Assembly (NCBI GenBank): GCA_020247305.1
Contig: JADCJE010000033.1
Span: 1-49,726 of the forward strand
Direction: 5' to 3'
Source of the DNA: Phycisphaerales bacterium
Lineage (GTDB): Bacteria > Planctomycetota > UBA1135 > UBA2386
DNA length: 49,726 nt
The translations under genes and the position numbers were made by a program. Positions 24,515 through 33,575 of the stretch are shown here, one piece after another. The notes below the pieces were generated by a model. It had not been told where the DNA came from. It did not search any database and was given only the letters and a program-made list of their open reading frames with translations. Every line of letters starts with the position of its first letter. Position 1 is the stretch's first letter.

Positions 24515-25816
24515 ATGACCAACCTCTCGCTCGCCGTCCACTTCTTCGCGCAGATCGCCGTCATCCTGCTGGTCTGCCGGCTGGTCGGCCTGATCGCCAA
24601 GCGCTTCGGCCAGCCGCAGGTCGTCGCCGAGATGATCGCCGGCGTCATGCTCGGGCCGTCGCTGTTCGGCCTGCTGGCGCCCGAGGCGCAGGCGTGGATC
24701 TTCCCGTGGGACCCGAGCCAGAAGACGCGCGACACCCAGAGCTACCTGTTCCCGGCGTCGCAGCTGGGCCTCGCGCTCTACATGTTCGTCGTCGGCATGG
24801 AGTTCCGCGTCGACATCGTCAAGAAGCACTTCAAGAGCTCGGTGGCGGTGTCGGCGGCGGGCATCGTCACGCCATTCGTGCTCGGCGGCCTGCTCGGCTG
24901 GGCGATGAAGTCGTGGACCGACCTGTTCCCGGCCAAGACGTCGCTGTTCGAGGCGGTGCTGTTCCTCGGCGCGTCGATGTCGATCACCGCCTTCCCGATG
25001 CTGGCGCGCATCATCCACTTCAAGGGCCTCGCCGGCACGCGCATGGGCACGGTGGCGATCGGCGCCGGCGCGCTCGACGACGCCGCGGCGTGGTGCCTGC
25101 TCGCGATCGTGCTGGCGAGCTTCGAAGGCAACGTCGCCGGCGCGGCGACCAACGTCGGCGGCGGCGCGCTGTTCGTCGCAGTCATGCTGCTCGGCGTGCG
25201 GCCGCTGCTGGGCTGGCTGTCGCAGTGGCTGTTCGACCGGGGCTCGCTGACCGAGACCGGCCTCGTCGTCGCGCTGGCGACGATGGCGCTCGGCGCCTTC
25301 GTCACCGATGCGATCGGCCTGCACGCCGTGTTCGGCGCGTTCGTCGCCGGCAGCGTGATCCCGCGCAGCGTCGCGCGCGACGTCATCACGCGCATCCAGC
25401 CGCTCACGGTGTCGCTGCTGCTGCCGCTGTTCTTCACCTACTCCGGGCTCAACACCAGGATCACGCTGATCGACTCGGCGTTCCTGTGGCTGATGACCGG
25501 CGCCGTGCTGGTCGCGGCGATCGCCGGCAAGGGCCTCGCCTGCTGGGCGGCGGCGCGGCTCACCGGCGTGCCGCAGCGCGAGGCGCTCGGCATCGGCGTG
25601 CTGATGAACGCGCGCGGCCTGATGGAGCTCATCATCATCAACATTGGCCTCAGCAAGGGCATCATCAGCCCGAGCCTGTTCGCCACGCTGGTGATCATGG
25701 CGATCGTCACCACGCTGATGGCGAGCCCGATCTTCGACCGGCTGGTCGGCAAGGGCTTCGTCGGCGAGACGACGCCGGAGCCGGAGCTGGGCGGCCGGGC
25801 GCCGGCGCGGCCGTAA
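24515..25816 (+). CDS. CPA2-type cation:proton antiporter
   Basis: A 433-residue membrane protein with about 12-13 helices. The N-terminus LVGLIAKRFGQPQVVAEMIAGVMLGPSLFG and the region ALYMFVVGMEFRVD are typical of Kef/NapA-type CPA2 exchangers. IGAGALDDAAAWCLLAIVLA carries the Asp pair (DD) of the transport site, and GLHAVFGAFVAGSVIP and NARGLMELIIINIGL are further family signatures. There is no C-terminal TrkA-N/RCK domain, so it is unlikely to be a gated Kef channel; Na+/H+ or K+/H+ exchange in the inner membrane is expected. It diverges from the DUF1549 gene (153-base gap). Confidence 0.92.
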   Translation: MTNLSLAVHFFAQIAVILLVCRLVGLIAKRFGQPQVVAEMIAGVMLGPSLFGLLAPEAQAWIFPWDPSQKTRDTQSYLFPASQLGLALYMFVVGMEFRVDIVKKHFKSSVAVSAAGIVTPFVLGGLLGWAMKSWTDLFPAKTSLFEAVLFLGASMSITAFPMLARIIHFKGLAGTRMGTVAIGAGALDDAAAWCLLAIVLASFEGNVAGAATNVGGGALFVAVMLLGVRPLLGWLSQWLFDRGSLTETGLVVALATMALGAFVTDAIGLHAVFGAFVAGSVIPRSVARDVITRIQPLTVSLLLPLFFTYSGLNTRITLIDSAFLWLMTGAVLVAAIAGKGLACWAAARLTGVPQREALGIGVLMNARGLMELIIINIGLSKGIISPSLFATLVIMAIVTTLMASPIFDRLVGKGFVGETTPEPELGGRAPARP

Positions 25817-26148
25817 CCGCTCGCGGCGCCGGTCGGCGCTTTCGGCCAGCGTCGGCTTCTGCCATATCACGGCGCGTTGCGGCCGATTGCTCGTCGAGCG
25901 GCGGGGCGGCCAGCGTCTTCGATTTCGCGCACAGAGTCCTGCCGACGGCGGCGCAGCCGCCTCGCGATCTCGGCGCGCGATCCGGCAAGGCGGCCGGCTC
26001 CGACGGCGAATTGACGCCTCGTCGACGCAATCGATGCGCGTCGTCCATTGCACAGGTCGCGAAGATGACGAGCAATTCCCGCCGCGCGCCCGGATGGTCC
26101 TGGACGCGGCGCGGACGACCTCGAACCCACCTTGTGAGCAAGACGGCA
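25817..26148 (+). other. Intergenic region between antiporter and CocE-like gene
   Basis: About 330 bases without a convincing ORF. It should contain the end of the antiporter transcript and the promoter of the CocE-like gene, but no terminator with a T-run and no clear promoter were found. A 19-base string at 25967-25985 is identical to one at 7094-7112. Confidence 0.4.
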
Positions 26149-27864
26149 ATGAGACTCCAGCACTGGCTTTCGTCGTGTCTAGCAATCGCGTTCTCCGCCT
26201 GCGACGGCGGCAACTCCCGGCCGGCGCCCGCCGCCGATCCCGACGTCGTCGCCATCGCGCAGTTCCGCACCGCCGCAGCCGGACACCGCATCGCGGAGCG
26301 CAAGGTCGACGGCCTCGGCGGCGTCGACCTCGCGACCTATGTCTACCTGCCGCCGACAGGCAGCGGGCCGTTCCCCGTGCTGGTCATGCGGACCCCGTAC
26401 GACCTGCCCATCACGCCGGTCGGCGGCTTCCCCGAGGAGCACCCCAACGCCGGCATCGAGGCACGGCCGGAAGACGTCGGCTGGAGCGAAGCCACCGACC
26501 GCGGCTATGCGCTCGTCGTCCAGCACCTGCGCGGGCGCTATGCGTCCGACGGAGTCTTCAGCCTCTTCCTCGACGAGCGCGAGGACGGCGACGCGCTGCT
26601 CCGGTGGATCGAGAAGCAACCGTGGTGCAACGGCCGTATCGGCATCTTCGGCGACTCGGCGAGCGGCGTGGCGTCGCTGCAGGCCGCCGCGTCCGGTCGG
26701 CCGTCGGTGCGGGCCGTGTTCGCGCAGGCGACGTCGGCGGACTTCCTCGGCGGCGTCATCTTCCCCGAGGGCCGGGTCAAGTGGGACGCGCTGCTGCCGT
26801 TCGTGCTGAGCCAGTCGTTCGACAACGGCGAGGACCACGATGCACAACTCGGCCTGACGCCGGAGCAGGTGGGCCAGCTCAAGCAACAGGCCGGCCAAGC
26901 CCTCGGCGAGATGTTCGACGCCCTGGAGGCGGGAACCCCCGAAGCGTCGACGTGGTGGACCAACCCCATCACCCCGGAGTTCCCGCTCGCCAGCCAGCTC
27001 CAGCCGCGATGGAGCGAGCTGATCAACGCCGGCGCCAGCGCCACACAGCGGGCGGCGCTCGACGTCACCGACGGCATCACTGCGCCGACGCTGCACGTCT
27101 CGCTCTGGCACGACTTCTTCCAGGCCAGCGCCTTCCGCACGTTCGCGCGTCTGCAGGCGGCGCGCGGCAACCAGAAGCTGATCGTGCTCGACGGCACCCA
27201 CTACGACATCGACGACCCCGAGCTGTGGCCGACGCAGCCGATGTTCCCGTGGTTCGACCACTGGCTGAAGGACGCCGCCAACGGCGTGCCGGCCTGGCCC
27301 AACGTGCAGTACACGGTCGCCGGTCGCCCCGCGGCCGGGCTGCAGACCTCGCCGACCTGGCCGCCAGCCGGCGTCGTCATGCAGGCGCGCCCGCTGGCGG
27401 CGCCGACGGGCGCGCTGACGATCCAACCCGCCGCACCCGCCCCGACGCTGGGCGGCAACCACCTGACGGCCAGCTCCGGCATGATCGACCAGCGGCCGCT
27501 GATCGGCCGCAGCGACGTGGTCGAACTCGCCGGCACCGCCATGGCGGCCACGACGCGGATCACCGGCTCGGCGAGCGCCACGCTGCAGGTGCTCGCAGCG
27601 GGCGTCGGCGACGTCGTGGTCAAGCTCGTCGATCGGCGCGGGGACGGCGAAGTGCGCCTGCTGCGTGAGCAGCCCGTGGCCTTGGCCGGCGCAGGCGCCG
27701 TCACCGTGGACTTCTCGGGCTTGGCCTACGAGTTCGACGTCGGCAGCGCTCCTGGCCTGCTCGTGGTCGGGACCTCAGTGCCGGGCTACGTGTCGCGCAC
27801 GGCGCCGCTGACGGGCGTCGTTCAGCTGGGCACGGCGGAACTGCGGCTGCCGCTGGCGCCCTGA
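26149..27864 (+). CDS. CocE/NonD-family (X-Pro dipeptidyl-peptidase S15-like) lipoprotein hydrolase
   Basis: A 571-residue alpha/beta hydrolase. The N-terminus ends in a lipobox-like FSAC (C18), so a lipid-anchored periplasmic or surface protein is likely. YVYLPPTGSGPFPVLVMRTPYD, GYALVVQHLRGRYASDGVF and GRIGIFGDSASGVASLQAA follow the S15/CocE pattern; the nucleophile is S170 in G-D-S-A-S-G. PTLHVSLWHDFFQASAF and VLDGTHYDID are candidates for the Asp/His region. The C-terminal ~200 residues form the jelly-roll domain of the family (VELAGTAMAATTRITGSASA onward). Substrates in this family range from cocaine to acyl esters and prolyl peptides, so specificity is unknown. A GTG five codons upstream is an alternative start. 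Confidence 0.85.
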   Translation: MRLQHWLSSCLAIAFSACDGGNSRPAPAADPDVVAIAQFRTAAAGHRIAERKVDGLGGVDLATYVYLPPTGSGPFPVLVMRTPYDLPITPVGGFPEEHPNAGIEARPEDVGWSEATDRGYALVVQHLRGRYASDGVFSLFLDEREDGDALLRWIEKQPWCNGRIGIFGDSASGVASLQAAASGRPSVRAVFAQATSADFLGGVIFPEGRVKWDALLPFVLSQSFDNGEDHDAQLGLTPEQVGQLKQQAGQALGEMFDALEAGTPEASTWWTNPITPEFPLASQLQPRWSELINAGASATQRAALDVTDGITAPTLHVSLWHDFFQASAFRTFARLQAARGNQKLIVLDGTHYDIDDPELWPTQPMFPWFDHWLKDAANGVPAWPNVQYTVAGRPAAGLQTSPTWPPAGVVMQARPLAAPTGALTIQPAAPAPTLGGNHLTASSGMIDQRPLIGRSDVVELAGTAMAATTRITGSASATLQVLAAGVGDVVVKLVDRRGDGEVRLLREQPVALAGAGAVTVDFSGLAYEFDVGSAPGLLVVGTSVPGYVSRTAPLTGVVQLGTAELRLPLAP

Positions 27865-27867
27865 GCC

Positions 27868-27887
27868 CGCCGCGCCGGCGCGCGGCG
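27868..27887. terminator. GC-rich hairpin between converging CocE-like and leuS genes
   Basis: A perfect 8-bp inverted repeat (CGCCGCGC / GCGCGGCG) around a CGGC loop lies three bases past the CocE-like stop and 26 bases before the leuS stop. It has no T-run on either strand, so it may only stabilise 3' ends or act with Rho. Confidence 0.4.
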
Positions 27888-27913
27888 AGCCCCACGCCGG
27901 CCGCGGCTAGCCG

Positions 27914-30532
27914 TCACTTCACCACGAAGTTGACGAGCTTGCCGGGCACGACGATCTCCTTGACGACCGTCTTGCCCTCCAGGTGCGCCGCGACCGCCGC
28001 GCGCGCCGCCGCCAGCACGACGTCGTTGGCGGCGCCGTTTTGCACCTTGGCGTGGCCGCGCACCTTGCCGAGCACCTGCACGGCGATCTCGATCTCGTCG
28101 TCGACGAGCAGGCGCTTGTCGACCTGGGGCCAGGGCGCGTAGGCGAGCCATCCCTGGCCGCCGAGGCGCTGCCACAGCTCCTCGGCGACGTGCGGCGCGA
28201 ACGGCTGCAGCAGCTGCGCGAAGCGCAGCAGCTGGCTGCGGCTCAGCCTGTCCATCGCCTTGGTCGCATCGTTGACGAAGATCATCATCGCCGCGATCGC
28301 GGTGTTGAACGCCATGCGCTCGATGTCGCCGTCGACCTTGTGGATCGTGCGATGCAGCGCCTTCTCCAGTTCGGGATCGTCGGGCCGATCCTGGCGCAGG
28401 TGCGCGTGCAGCGGGCCGTGCTCGGGGAACTCGGGCACCGCGAGGCGCCAGCTGCGCTGCAGGAACCGGTGCACGCCGGGCACGTCCTTGGGGTTCCACG
28501 GCTTGCTGTCCGCGAGCGGGCCCATGTACATCTCGTACAGGCGCAGCGTGTCGGCGCCGTACTCGCCGACGACGTCGTCGGGATTGACGACGTTGCCGTA
28601 GCGCTTGCTCATCTTGGTGACGATCGGCTTGAGCGTCTCGCCGGTCGCGGCGTGGACGACCTTGTCGCCGTCCTCGCGCGTGTCCTTCTTCGGCACGATG
28701 GCGCCGCGCGCGTCCTCGTACGCGAACGCCTGGATCATGCCCTGGTTGTAGAGCTTCTGGAACGGCTCGACGACGCCGACACAGCCCTGGTCGTGCAGCG
28801 CCTTGGTCCAGAATCGCGAGTACAGCAGGTGGCCGACCGCGTGCTCGGCGCCGCCGACGTAGAGGTCGACCGGCAGCCAGTAGTCGCTCGCCGCCTTGCC
28901 GCAGAACTCCTTGTCGTTGTGCGGATCGCAGAAGCGCAGGAAGTACCAGCTGGAGCCGGCTGCGCCCGGCATCGTGTTGATCTCGCGCTGCGCCGGCCGG
29001 CCCTTGCCGTCCTTCGCCGCGACCCACTCCGTCGCACGGATCAGCGGCGACTCCGGCACGCCGCCCGGCTGGAAGTCGTCCATGTACGGCAGCTCGACCG
29101 GCAGCTGCGCGTCGGGCACCAGTTCGACGCCGTCCTGCGTGTGCAGCACCGGGAACGGCTCGCCCCAGTAGCGCTGCCGCGAGAACAGCCAGTCGCGCAG
29201 CTTGTAGGTGACCTTCGCCTGGCCGCGGCCCTGCACCACCAGCCAGTCGATGACCTTGCGCTTGGCCGCCGCCATGCCGAGGCCGGCGAGCGAGAGCGTG
29301 GCGTTCTGGTTCTGCGGGCCGAAGGGCGCGTCGTCGCTGCAGCACGCCTCGCCCGCGGCGATGGCCGCGTCGCGCGCGGCGTCGCCGGTCTGCGGCGCGA
29401 AGATGCCGGGGATCGGCAGCCCGTAGGCGCGCGCGAACGCGAAGTCGCGCTCGTCGCCAGCCGGCACCGCCATGATCGCGCCGGTGCCGTAGGTCACGAT
29501 GACGTAGTCGGCGATCCAAACCGGCAGGCGGCCGCGCGGGTCGTCGGCGGCGAACAGCGGGTTGCGCGCGTACGCGCCGGTGAAGACGCCGCTCTTGTCC
29601 TTGGCGAGGTCGGTGCGCTCCAGCTCGCTCTTGGCGGCGGCCGTCTTCTGGTAGGCCTCGACCGCGGCGCGCTGGGCCGGCGTCGTGATCTGCGCGACCA
29701 GCGGGTGCTCGGGCGACAGCACCATGAACGACGCGCCGAACAGCGTGTCCGGGCGCGTGGTGAAGACGCGGATGCGCGCGCCGGCCGTGCCCTCGACGTC
29801 GAAGTCGATCTCGGCGCCTTCGCTGCGGCCGATCCACTCGCGCTGCATCGTCTTGAGCGACTCGCTCCAGTCCAGGCGCTCGAGGTCGGCGATGAGCCGC
29901 TCGGCGTAGTCGGTGATCTTCAGCACCCACTGCCGCAGCGGCCGGCGCTCGCACGGATGGTCGCCGCGCTCGCTGCGGCCGTTGATGACCTCGTCGTTGG
30001 CGAGCACGGTGCCGAGCTCCTCGCACCACCACACCGGCGCGTTGCTCTCGTAGGCGAGGCCGCGCTGGTGCAGCTGCTTCCAGATCCACTGCGTCCACTT
30101 GAAGTACTTGGGGTCCGCGGTGCTGATCTCGCGGTCCCAGTCGTACGAGAAGCCCAGCCGCTGCAGCTGGCGGCGGAAGGTCGCGACGTTCTGCTCGGTC
30201 GTCTTCGCCGGGTGCGTGTTGGTCTGGATCGCGTACTGCTCGGCCGGCAGGCCGAAGGCGTCCCAGCCCATCGGGTGCAGCACGTTGCAGCCCTTGGCCC
30301 GCTTCCAGCGCGAGACAATGTCGGTCGCCGTGTAGCCCTCGGGGTGGCCGACATGCAGTCCGGCCGCCGACGGGTAGGGGAACATGTCGAGCGCGTAGAA
30401 CTTCGGGCGCTTGGGATCGAAGCAGGGGTCGCCCGGGTTCGGCGTCTTGAACACCTTGTTGGCCAGCCAGAACTGCTGCCACTTGGGTTCGATCGTCGCA
30501 GGGTCGTACGTCTGCTTCTTCGGCTCGGTCAT
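27914..30532 (-). CDS. leuS: Leucyl-tRNA synthetase
   Basis: An 872-residue class I aminoacyl-tRNA synthetase that charges tRNA-Leu. DMFPYPSAAGLHVGHPEGY contains the HIGH-type motif (H60-V-G-H63). RPLRQWVLKITDYAERL and HPMGWDAFGLPAEQYAI are leucine-specific core stretches. The CP1 editing domain follows (FTTRPDTLFGASFMVLSPEHP and YGTGAIMAVPAGDERD, which includes the editing-site Asp region). KMSKRYGNVVNPDDVV (about residue 640) is the KMSKS loop. The C-terminal anticodon-binding and ValS/IleS-like domains end in KLVNFVVK. Length is normal for bacterial LeuRS. It is the only clear core housekeeping gene in the window. Confidence 0.98.
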   Translation of the reverse strand: MTEPKKQTYDPATIEPKWQQFWLANKVFKTPNPGDPCFDPKRPKFYALDMFPYPSAAGLHVGHPEGYTATDIVSRWKRAKGCNVLHPMGWDAFGLPAEQYAIQTNTHPAKTTEQNVATFRRQLQRLGFSYDWDREISTADPKYFKWTQWIWKQLHQRGLAYESNAPVWWCEELGTVLANDEVINGRSERGDHPCERRPLRQWVLKITDYAERLIADLERLDWSESLKTMQREWIGRSEGAEIDFDVEGTAGARIRVFTTRPDTLFGASFMVLSPEHPLVAQITTPAQRAAVEAYQKTAAAKSELERTDLAKDKSGVFTGAYARNPLFAADDPRGRLPVWIADYVIVTYGTGAIMAVPAGDERDFAFARAYGLPIPGIFAPQTGDAARDAAIAAGEACCSDDAPFGPQNQNATLSLAGLGMAAAKRKVIDWLVVQGRGQAKVTYKLRDWLFSRQRYWGEPFPVLHTQDGVELVPDAQLPVELPYMDDFQPGGVPESPLIRATEWVAAKDGKGRPAQREINTMPGAAGSSWYFLRFCDPHNDKEFCGKAASDYWLPVDLYVGGAEHAVGHLLYSRFWTKALHDQGCVGVVEPFQKLYNQGMIQAFAYEDARGAIVPKKDTREDGDKVVHAATGETLKPIVTKMSKRYGNVVNPDDVVGEYGADTLRLYEMYMGPLADSKPWNPKDVPGVHRFLQRSWRLAVPEFPEHGPLHAHLRQDRPDDPELEKALHRTIHKVDGDIERMAFNTAIAAMMIFVNDATKAMDRLSRSQLLRFAQLLQPFAPHVAEELWQRLGGQGWLAYAPWPQVDKRLLVDDEIEIAVQVLGKVRGHAKVQNGAANDVVLAAARAAVAAHLEGKTVVKEIVVPGKLVNFVVK

Positions 30533-30596
30533 GGGCGGATCCGCGGGGCGGGGAGTATGCCCGAGCGGCGCCGGCCGGAGAACGACGGCCCGCGCG

Positions 30597-31232
30597 CTAC
30601 TTCGCGTGCCAATAGCGCAGCACGAACGCCGGCGGCACGTTGCGCATGGTCGGGCCGATGCGCTCGAAGCCGTGGAAGCGCTCCTGCATCATCGCACGGA
30701 AGCGGCGCGCGGCCCGCAGGCCATAGGCGTGCACGTACTGGAAGGTGCGGAAATCGCCCTCGGTGCCCTGCAGCGCCCACACCACCGCGTCGACGATGTC
30801 GTCCTGGATCTTCGCCGGCAGGCTGGCAAACGGCAGGCCGGACAGGATGCGCACCGGCCGCGGCAGGCCCCGGTCGGCGAGGACCTGCCGCAGGTCGGCC
30901 GCCGAGCCATTGACGAACTCCAGCGACGGGAACCGCTGCGTCAGCAGGCCGTGGAAGCCCTTGTCGAGCTCGATGCCGAGGTAGCGCGCGCCTGCGGGCA
31001 GCGACTCGCGCACGATGGCCGTCGCCGGCCCGGTGCCGGGACCGAACTCGACGACCAGTTCGCCGGGCTGCAGGTCGAGCCGCCCGACCAGCGCGCGCGA
31101 CAGGTAGCGGCTGCTCGGCAGCACCGCGCCGACCTGGAGCGGGTTGCGCAGAAAGCGGCCGAAGAAGCCGAGGCCATCGCGGAATGGCTGCGAGGGCCGG
31201 TCGACGGACGCGTCGGCGGTTGGGAGCGACAC
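30597..31232 (-). CDS. PmtA-like SAM-dependent methyltransferase (paralogue of the 4758-5480 gene)
   Basis: A 211-residue class I methyltransferase. GFFGRFLRNPLQVGAVLPSS, ELVVEFGPGTGPATAIV, YLGIELDKGFHGLL, ILSGLPFASLP and GDFRTFQYVHAYGL align almost without gaps with the gene at 4758, and both end after a VPPA-x-VLR motif. It stops there (RYWHAK), which is the normal family length. Assignment to phospholipid N-methylation is by family resemblance. The start is uncertain: GTG at 31232 was chosen because upstream in-frame codons run into the ferredoxin-like gene in another frame and are Arg/Cys-rich. It lies 82 bases after that gene, probably in the same transcript. Confidence 0.8.
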   Translation of the reverse strand: MSLPTADASVDRPSQPFRDGLGFFGRFLRNPLQVGAVLPSSRYLSRALVGRLDLQPGELVVEFGPGTGPATAIVRESLPAGARYLGIELDKGFHGLLTQRFPSLEFVNGSAADLRQVLADRGLPRPVRILSGLPFASLPAKIQDDIVDAVVWALQGTEGDFRTFQYVHAYGLRAARRFRAMMQERFHGFERIGPTMRNVPPAFVLRYWHAK

Positions 31233-31314
31233 GGGCGGAAGCGTGCCCGCCGCAGCCCGGCGGCACAAGGCGCAGATGGCCCCGCGAGCGGCGGCGCCGC
31301 CGCGAGCCCGCGAT

Positions 31315-31617
31315 TCACGCCAGCACGGCGTCGCCGCGCACTTCGACGCGGCCGCAGCGCACCTTGGCCGAGCACAGCAGGCGACAGCCGGCGCCGAGCC
31401 CCATGCGGTCGAGGGTCGAGCGCTCGGGTTCGGCGGCGTCGTGCAGCGCATCGGGCCGGTCGGCGACGACAGCGACGGCGTCGGTGCCGCACATGCCGCG
31501 TGTGCAGCCCGTCAGCGCGTCGACGCCGGCGAGCGCGGCGGCCGCCAACAGCGTGGTGCCCGGTTGCACGAAGACGGTCTTGTCCGGGCCGACGAAGCGC
31601 ACCTCGACGAGGTCCAT
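31315..31617 (-). CDS. [2Fe-2S] ferredoxin-like protein with Asp at the third ligand position
   Basis: A 100-residue protein with the plant-type ferredoxin fold: VRFVGPDKTVFVQPGTTLL (beta-grasp start), the cluster loop GCTRGMCGTDAVAV and the late-Cys segment GCRLLCSAKVRCGRVEV. The usual C-x4-C-x2-C...C reads C38-x4-C43-x2-D46...C82; Asp replaces the third Cys. C78 and C88 are further cysteines near the fourth ligand. It might bind a cluster with Asp or another Cys as ligand, or may have lost it. A role as an electron carrier is therefore plausible but unproven. The downstream methyltransferase is on the same strand; the sodium/solute symporter gene diverges. Confidence 0.83.
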   Translation of the reverse strand: MDLVEVRFVGPDKTVFVQPGTTLLAAAALAGVDALTGCTRGMCGTDAVAVVADRPDALHDAAEPERSTLDRMGLGAGCRLLCSAKVRCGRVEVRGDAVLA

Positions 31618-31725
31618 GCCGTTCGCTTACCGCGCCGGCGGCGGCGATCAAGCGCGCGGCGGCGCGGCGGCGAAAGCCCGCGCCGCCGTGGCATGGCGCG
31701 ACGGCCCGGGCCAACATCCCCCGCC

Positions 31726-33558
31726 ATGGAACTCAGCGGCCTCGACTGGACCATCCTCGTCGGCTACTTCGCGCTGAGCCTCGGCATCGGCCTGTGGTTC
31801 AAGGGCAAGGCCAGCGCGAGCTTCGTCGAGTTCTTCGTCTCCGGCCGCAACCTGCCGTGGTGGATCGCCGGCACGTCGATGGTGGCGACGACGTTTGCCG
31901 CCGACACGCCGCTCGCCGTCACCGGCCTGATCGCCGAGAACGGCCTCGCCGGCAACTGGTTCTGGTGGGCGTTCGCGTTCGGCGGGATGCTGACCGTGTT
32001 CGTGTTCGCCAAGCTGTGGCGGCGCGCCGAGGTGCTGACCGACGTCGAGCTGATCGAACTGCGCTACGCCGGCCGGCCGGCGGCGTTCCTGCGCGGCCTG
32101 CGCGCCGTCTACATGGCGGTGCTGGTCAACTCGATCGTCATCGGCTGGGTCACGCAGGCGATGGTGTCGGTGCTGCGGCAGACGGTGTTCACCGACCTGG
32201 AGCCCGGCAGCGCGCAGGATTTCTGGGTCGTCGTCGCCATGCTCGGCGTCACCGGCGTCTACAGCGCCATCTCCGGCATGTGGGGCGTCGCCGTCACCGA
32301 CGCCGTGCAGTTCGTGCTGGCGATGGTCGGTTGCGTGCTGTTCGCCGTCGTCGCCGTCGACCACGTCGGCGGCGTCGAGGCGCTGCAGCAGAAGGCGCAG
32401 GCGAACTTCGGCGGCACGCAGCTGTTCGACTTCGTGCCCGACTTCGACACGGCGGCGTGGATGCCGTTCGGCGTGTTCCTGGCGCTCGTGCTCGGCCAGT
32501 GGTGGGCGACGTGGTACCCGGGCGCCGAGCCCGGCGGCGGCGGCTACATCGTGCAGCGCATGGCCTCGTGCCGCAGCGAGCGCGACGCGGTGAAGGCGAC
32601 GCTGTTCTTCCAGCTCGCCCACTACTGCGTGCGCCCGTGGCCGTGGATCCTCGTCGCCTTCGCGGCGCTGGCGCTGCATCCGGAGCTGCGCACGTGGGCG
32701 ACCGACGGCGACCCGAAGACCGACCCCGGCGTCGGCTTCCCGCTGCTGATCCGCGAACTCGCCCCGAGCGGCCTGCGCGGGCTCCTGCTGGTGACGTTCT
32801 TCGCCGCGTTCATGTCGACGATCAGCACGCAGATGAACTGGGGCGCCAGCTACCTCGTCAACGACGTCTACAAGCGCTTCCTCAAGCCCGGCGCGGACGA
32901 CGCGCAACTGGTCGCCGCCTCGCGCGGCGCGTCCGTGCTGGTGCTCGCGCTCGGCGGCGCGGCCGCGTGGCTGATGATCGTGCGCGGCGTGTCGGTGCAG
33001 GCGGCTTGGGCGCTGCTCGCCGCGCTCGGCGCCGGCGTCGGCGCGGTGCTGATCCTGCGCTGGTTCTGGTGGCGCATCAACGCGTGGAGCGAGATCGCCG
33101 CGATGGTCGGCTCGGCGGCGCTGTACTTCGGCTTCACCGGCTGGCTGGAGGCCCACGAGAAGAACCTGCCGCCGGCGGAGCGCCTGCCCGGCCAGTACAC
33201 CGCGCTGATCGTCGCCGGCGGCACGCTGGTGGTCTGGTTGCTGGCGACCGTGCTGACGCCGGCCGAGCCGCAGCACCGGCTCGTGTCGTTCTTCCGCAAG
33301 ATCCGCCCCGACGGCCCGGGCTGGGGCCCGGTCGCCGCCGCAGCGCCCGACGCCCGGCCCGACGGCGACCTCGGCCGCGGCCTCCTGTGCGCCGTGCTCG
33401 GCACCGCGGTGATCTGGCTGACGCTGCCGGGCATCGGCGCGGTGATCTTCGGCCAGTGGACCAGGGCGGCGCTGTGCCTCGGCGGCGCCTTGGCCAGCGC
33501 GGCGGCGATGTTCGCCCTGGCGCCGGGGCGCGCTTCCCGGCTGCAGACGCGCCGCTAG
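31726..33558 (+). CDS. Sodium:solute symporter (SSS family)
   Basis: A 610-residue membrane protein of the SSS family (LeuT fold). TM1 is LDWTILVGYFALSLGIGLWF, followed by FFVSGRNLPWWIAGTSMVATTFAADTPLAVTGL, the conserved unwound-helix region that helps form the Na+ site. FFAAFMSTISTQMNWGASYLVND (TM8 region) carries the S/T pair that coordinates the second Na+ in this family. About 14-15 helices fit the length. It should import an organic solute, perhaps a sugar, with Na+. The FHA-GGDEF gene starts 17 bases after its stop, so the two may be co-transcribed. Confidence 0.93.
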   Translation: MELSGLDWTILVGYFALSLGIGLWFKGKASASFVEFFVSGRNLPWWIAGTSMVATTFAADTPLAVTGLIAENGLAGNWFWWAFAFGGMLTVFVFAKLWRRAEVLTDVELIELRYAGRPAAFLRGLRAVYMAVLVNSIVIGWVTQAMVSVLRQTVFTDLEPGSAQDFWVVVAMLGVTGVYSAISGMWGVAVTDAVQFVLAMVGCVLFAVVAVDHVGGVEALQQKAQANFGGTQLFDFVPDFDTAAWMPFGVFLALVLGQWWATWYPGAEPGGGGYIVQRMASCRSERDAVKATLFFQLAHYCVRPWPWILVAFAALALHPELRTWATDGDPKTDPGVGFPLLIRELAPSGLRGLLLVTFFAAFMSTISTQMNWGASYLVNDVYKRFLKPGADDAQLVAASRGASVLVLALGGAAAWLMIVRGVSVQAAWALLAALGAGVGAVLILRWFWWRINAWSEIAAMVGSAALYFGFTGWLEAHEKNLPPAERLPGQYTALIVAGGTLVVWLLATVLTPAEPQHRLVSFFRKIRPDGPGWGPVAAAAPDARPDGDLGRGLLCAVLGTAVIWLTLPGIGAVIFGQWTRAALCLGGALASAAAMFALAPGRASRLQTRR

Positions 33559-33575
33559 ACTGCCCCCGCGCCCCG

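Noticed and set aside
33556..33561. TAGACT as a leaderless promoter of the FHA-GGDEF gene
   Set aside because: The hexamer overlaps the upstream stop codon and lies 14 rather than 6 bases from the ATG. Readthrough from the symporter gene is as likely, so it was not listed as a separate feature.
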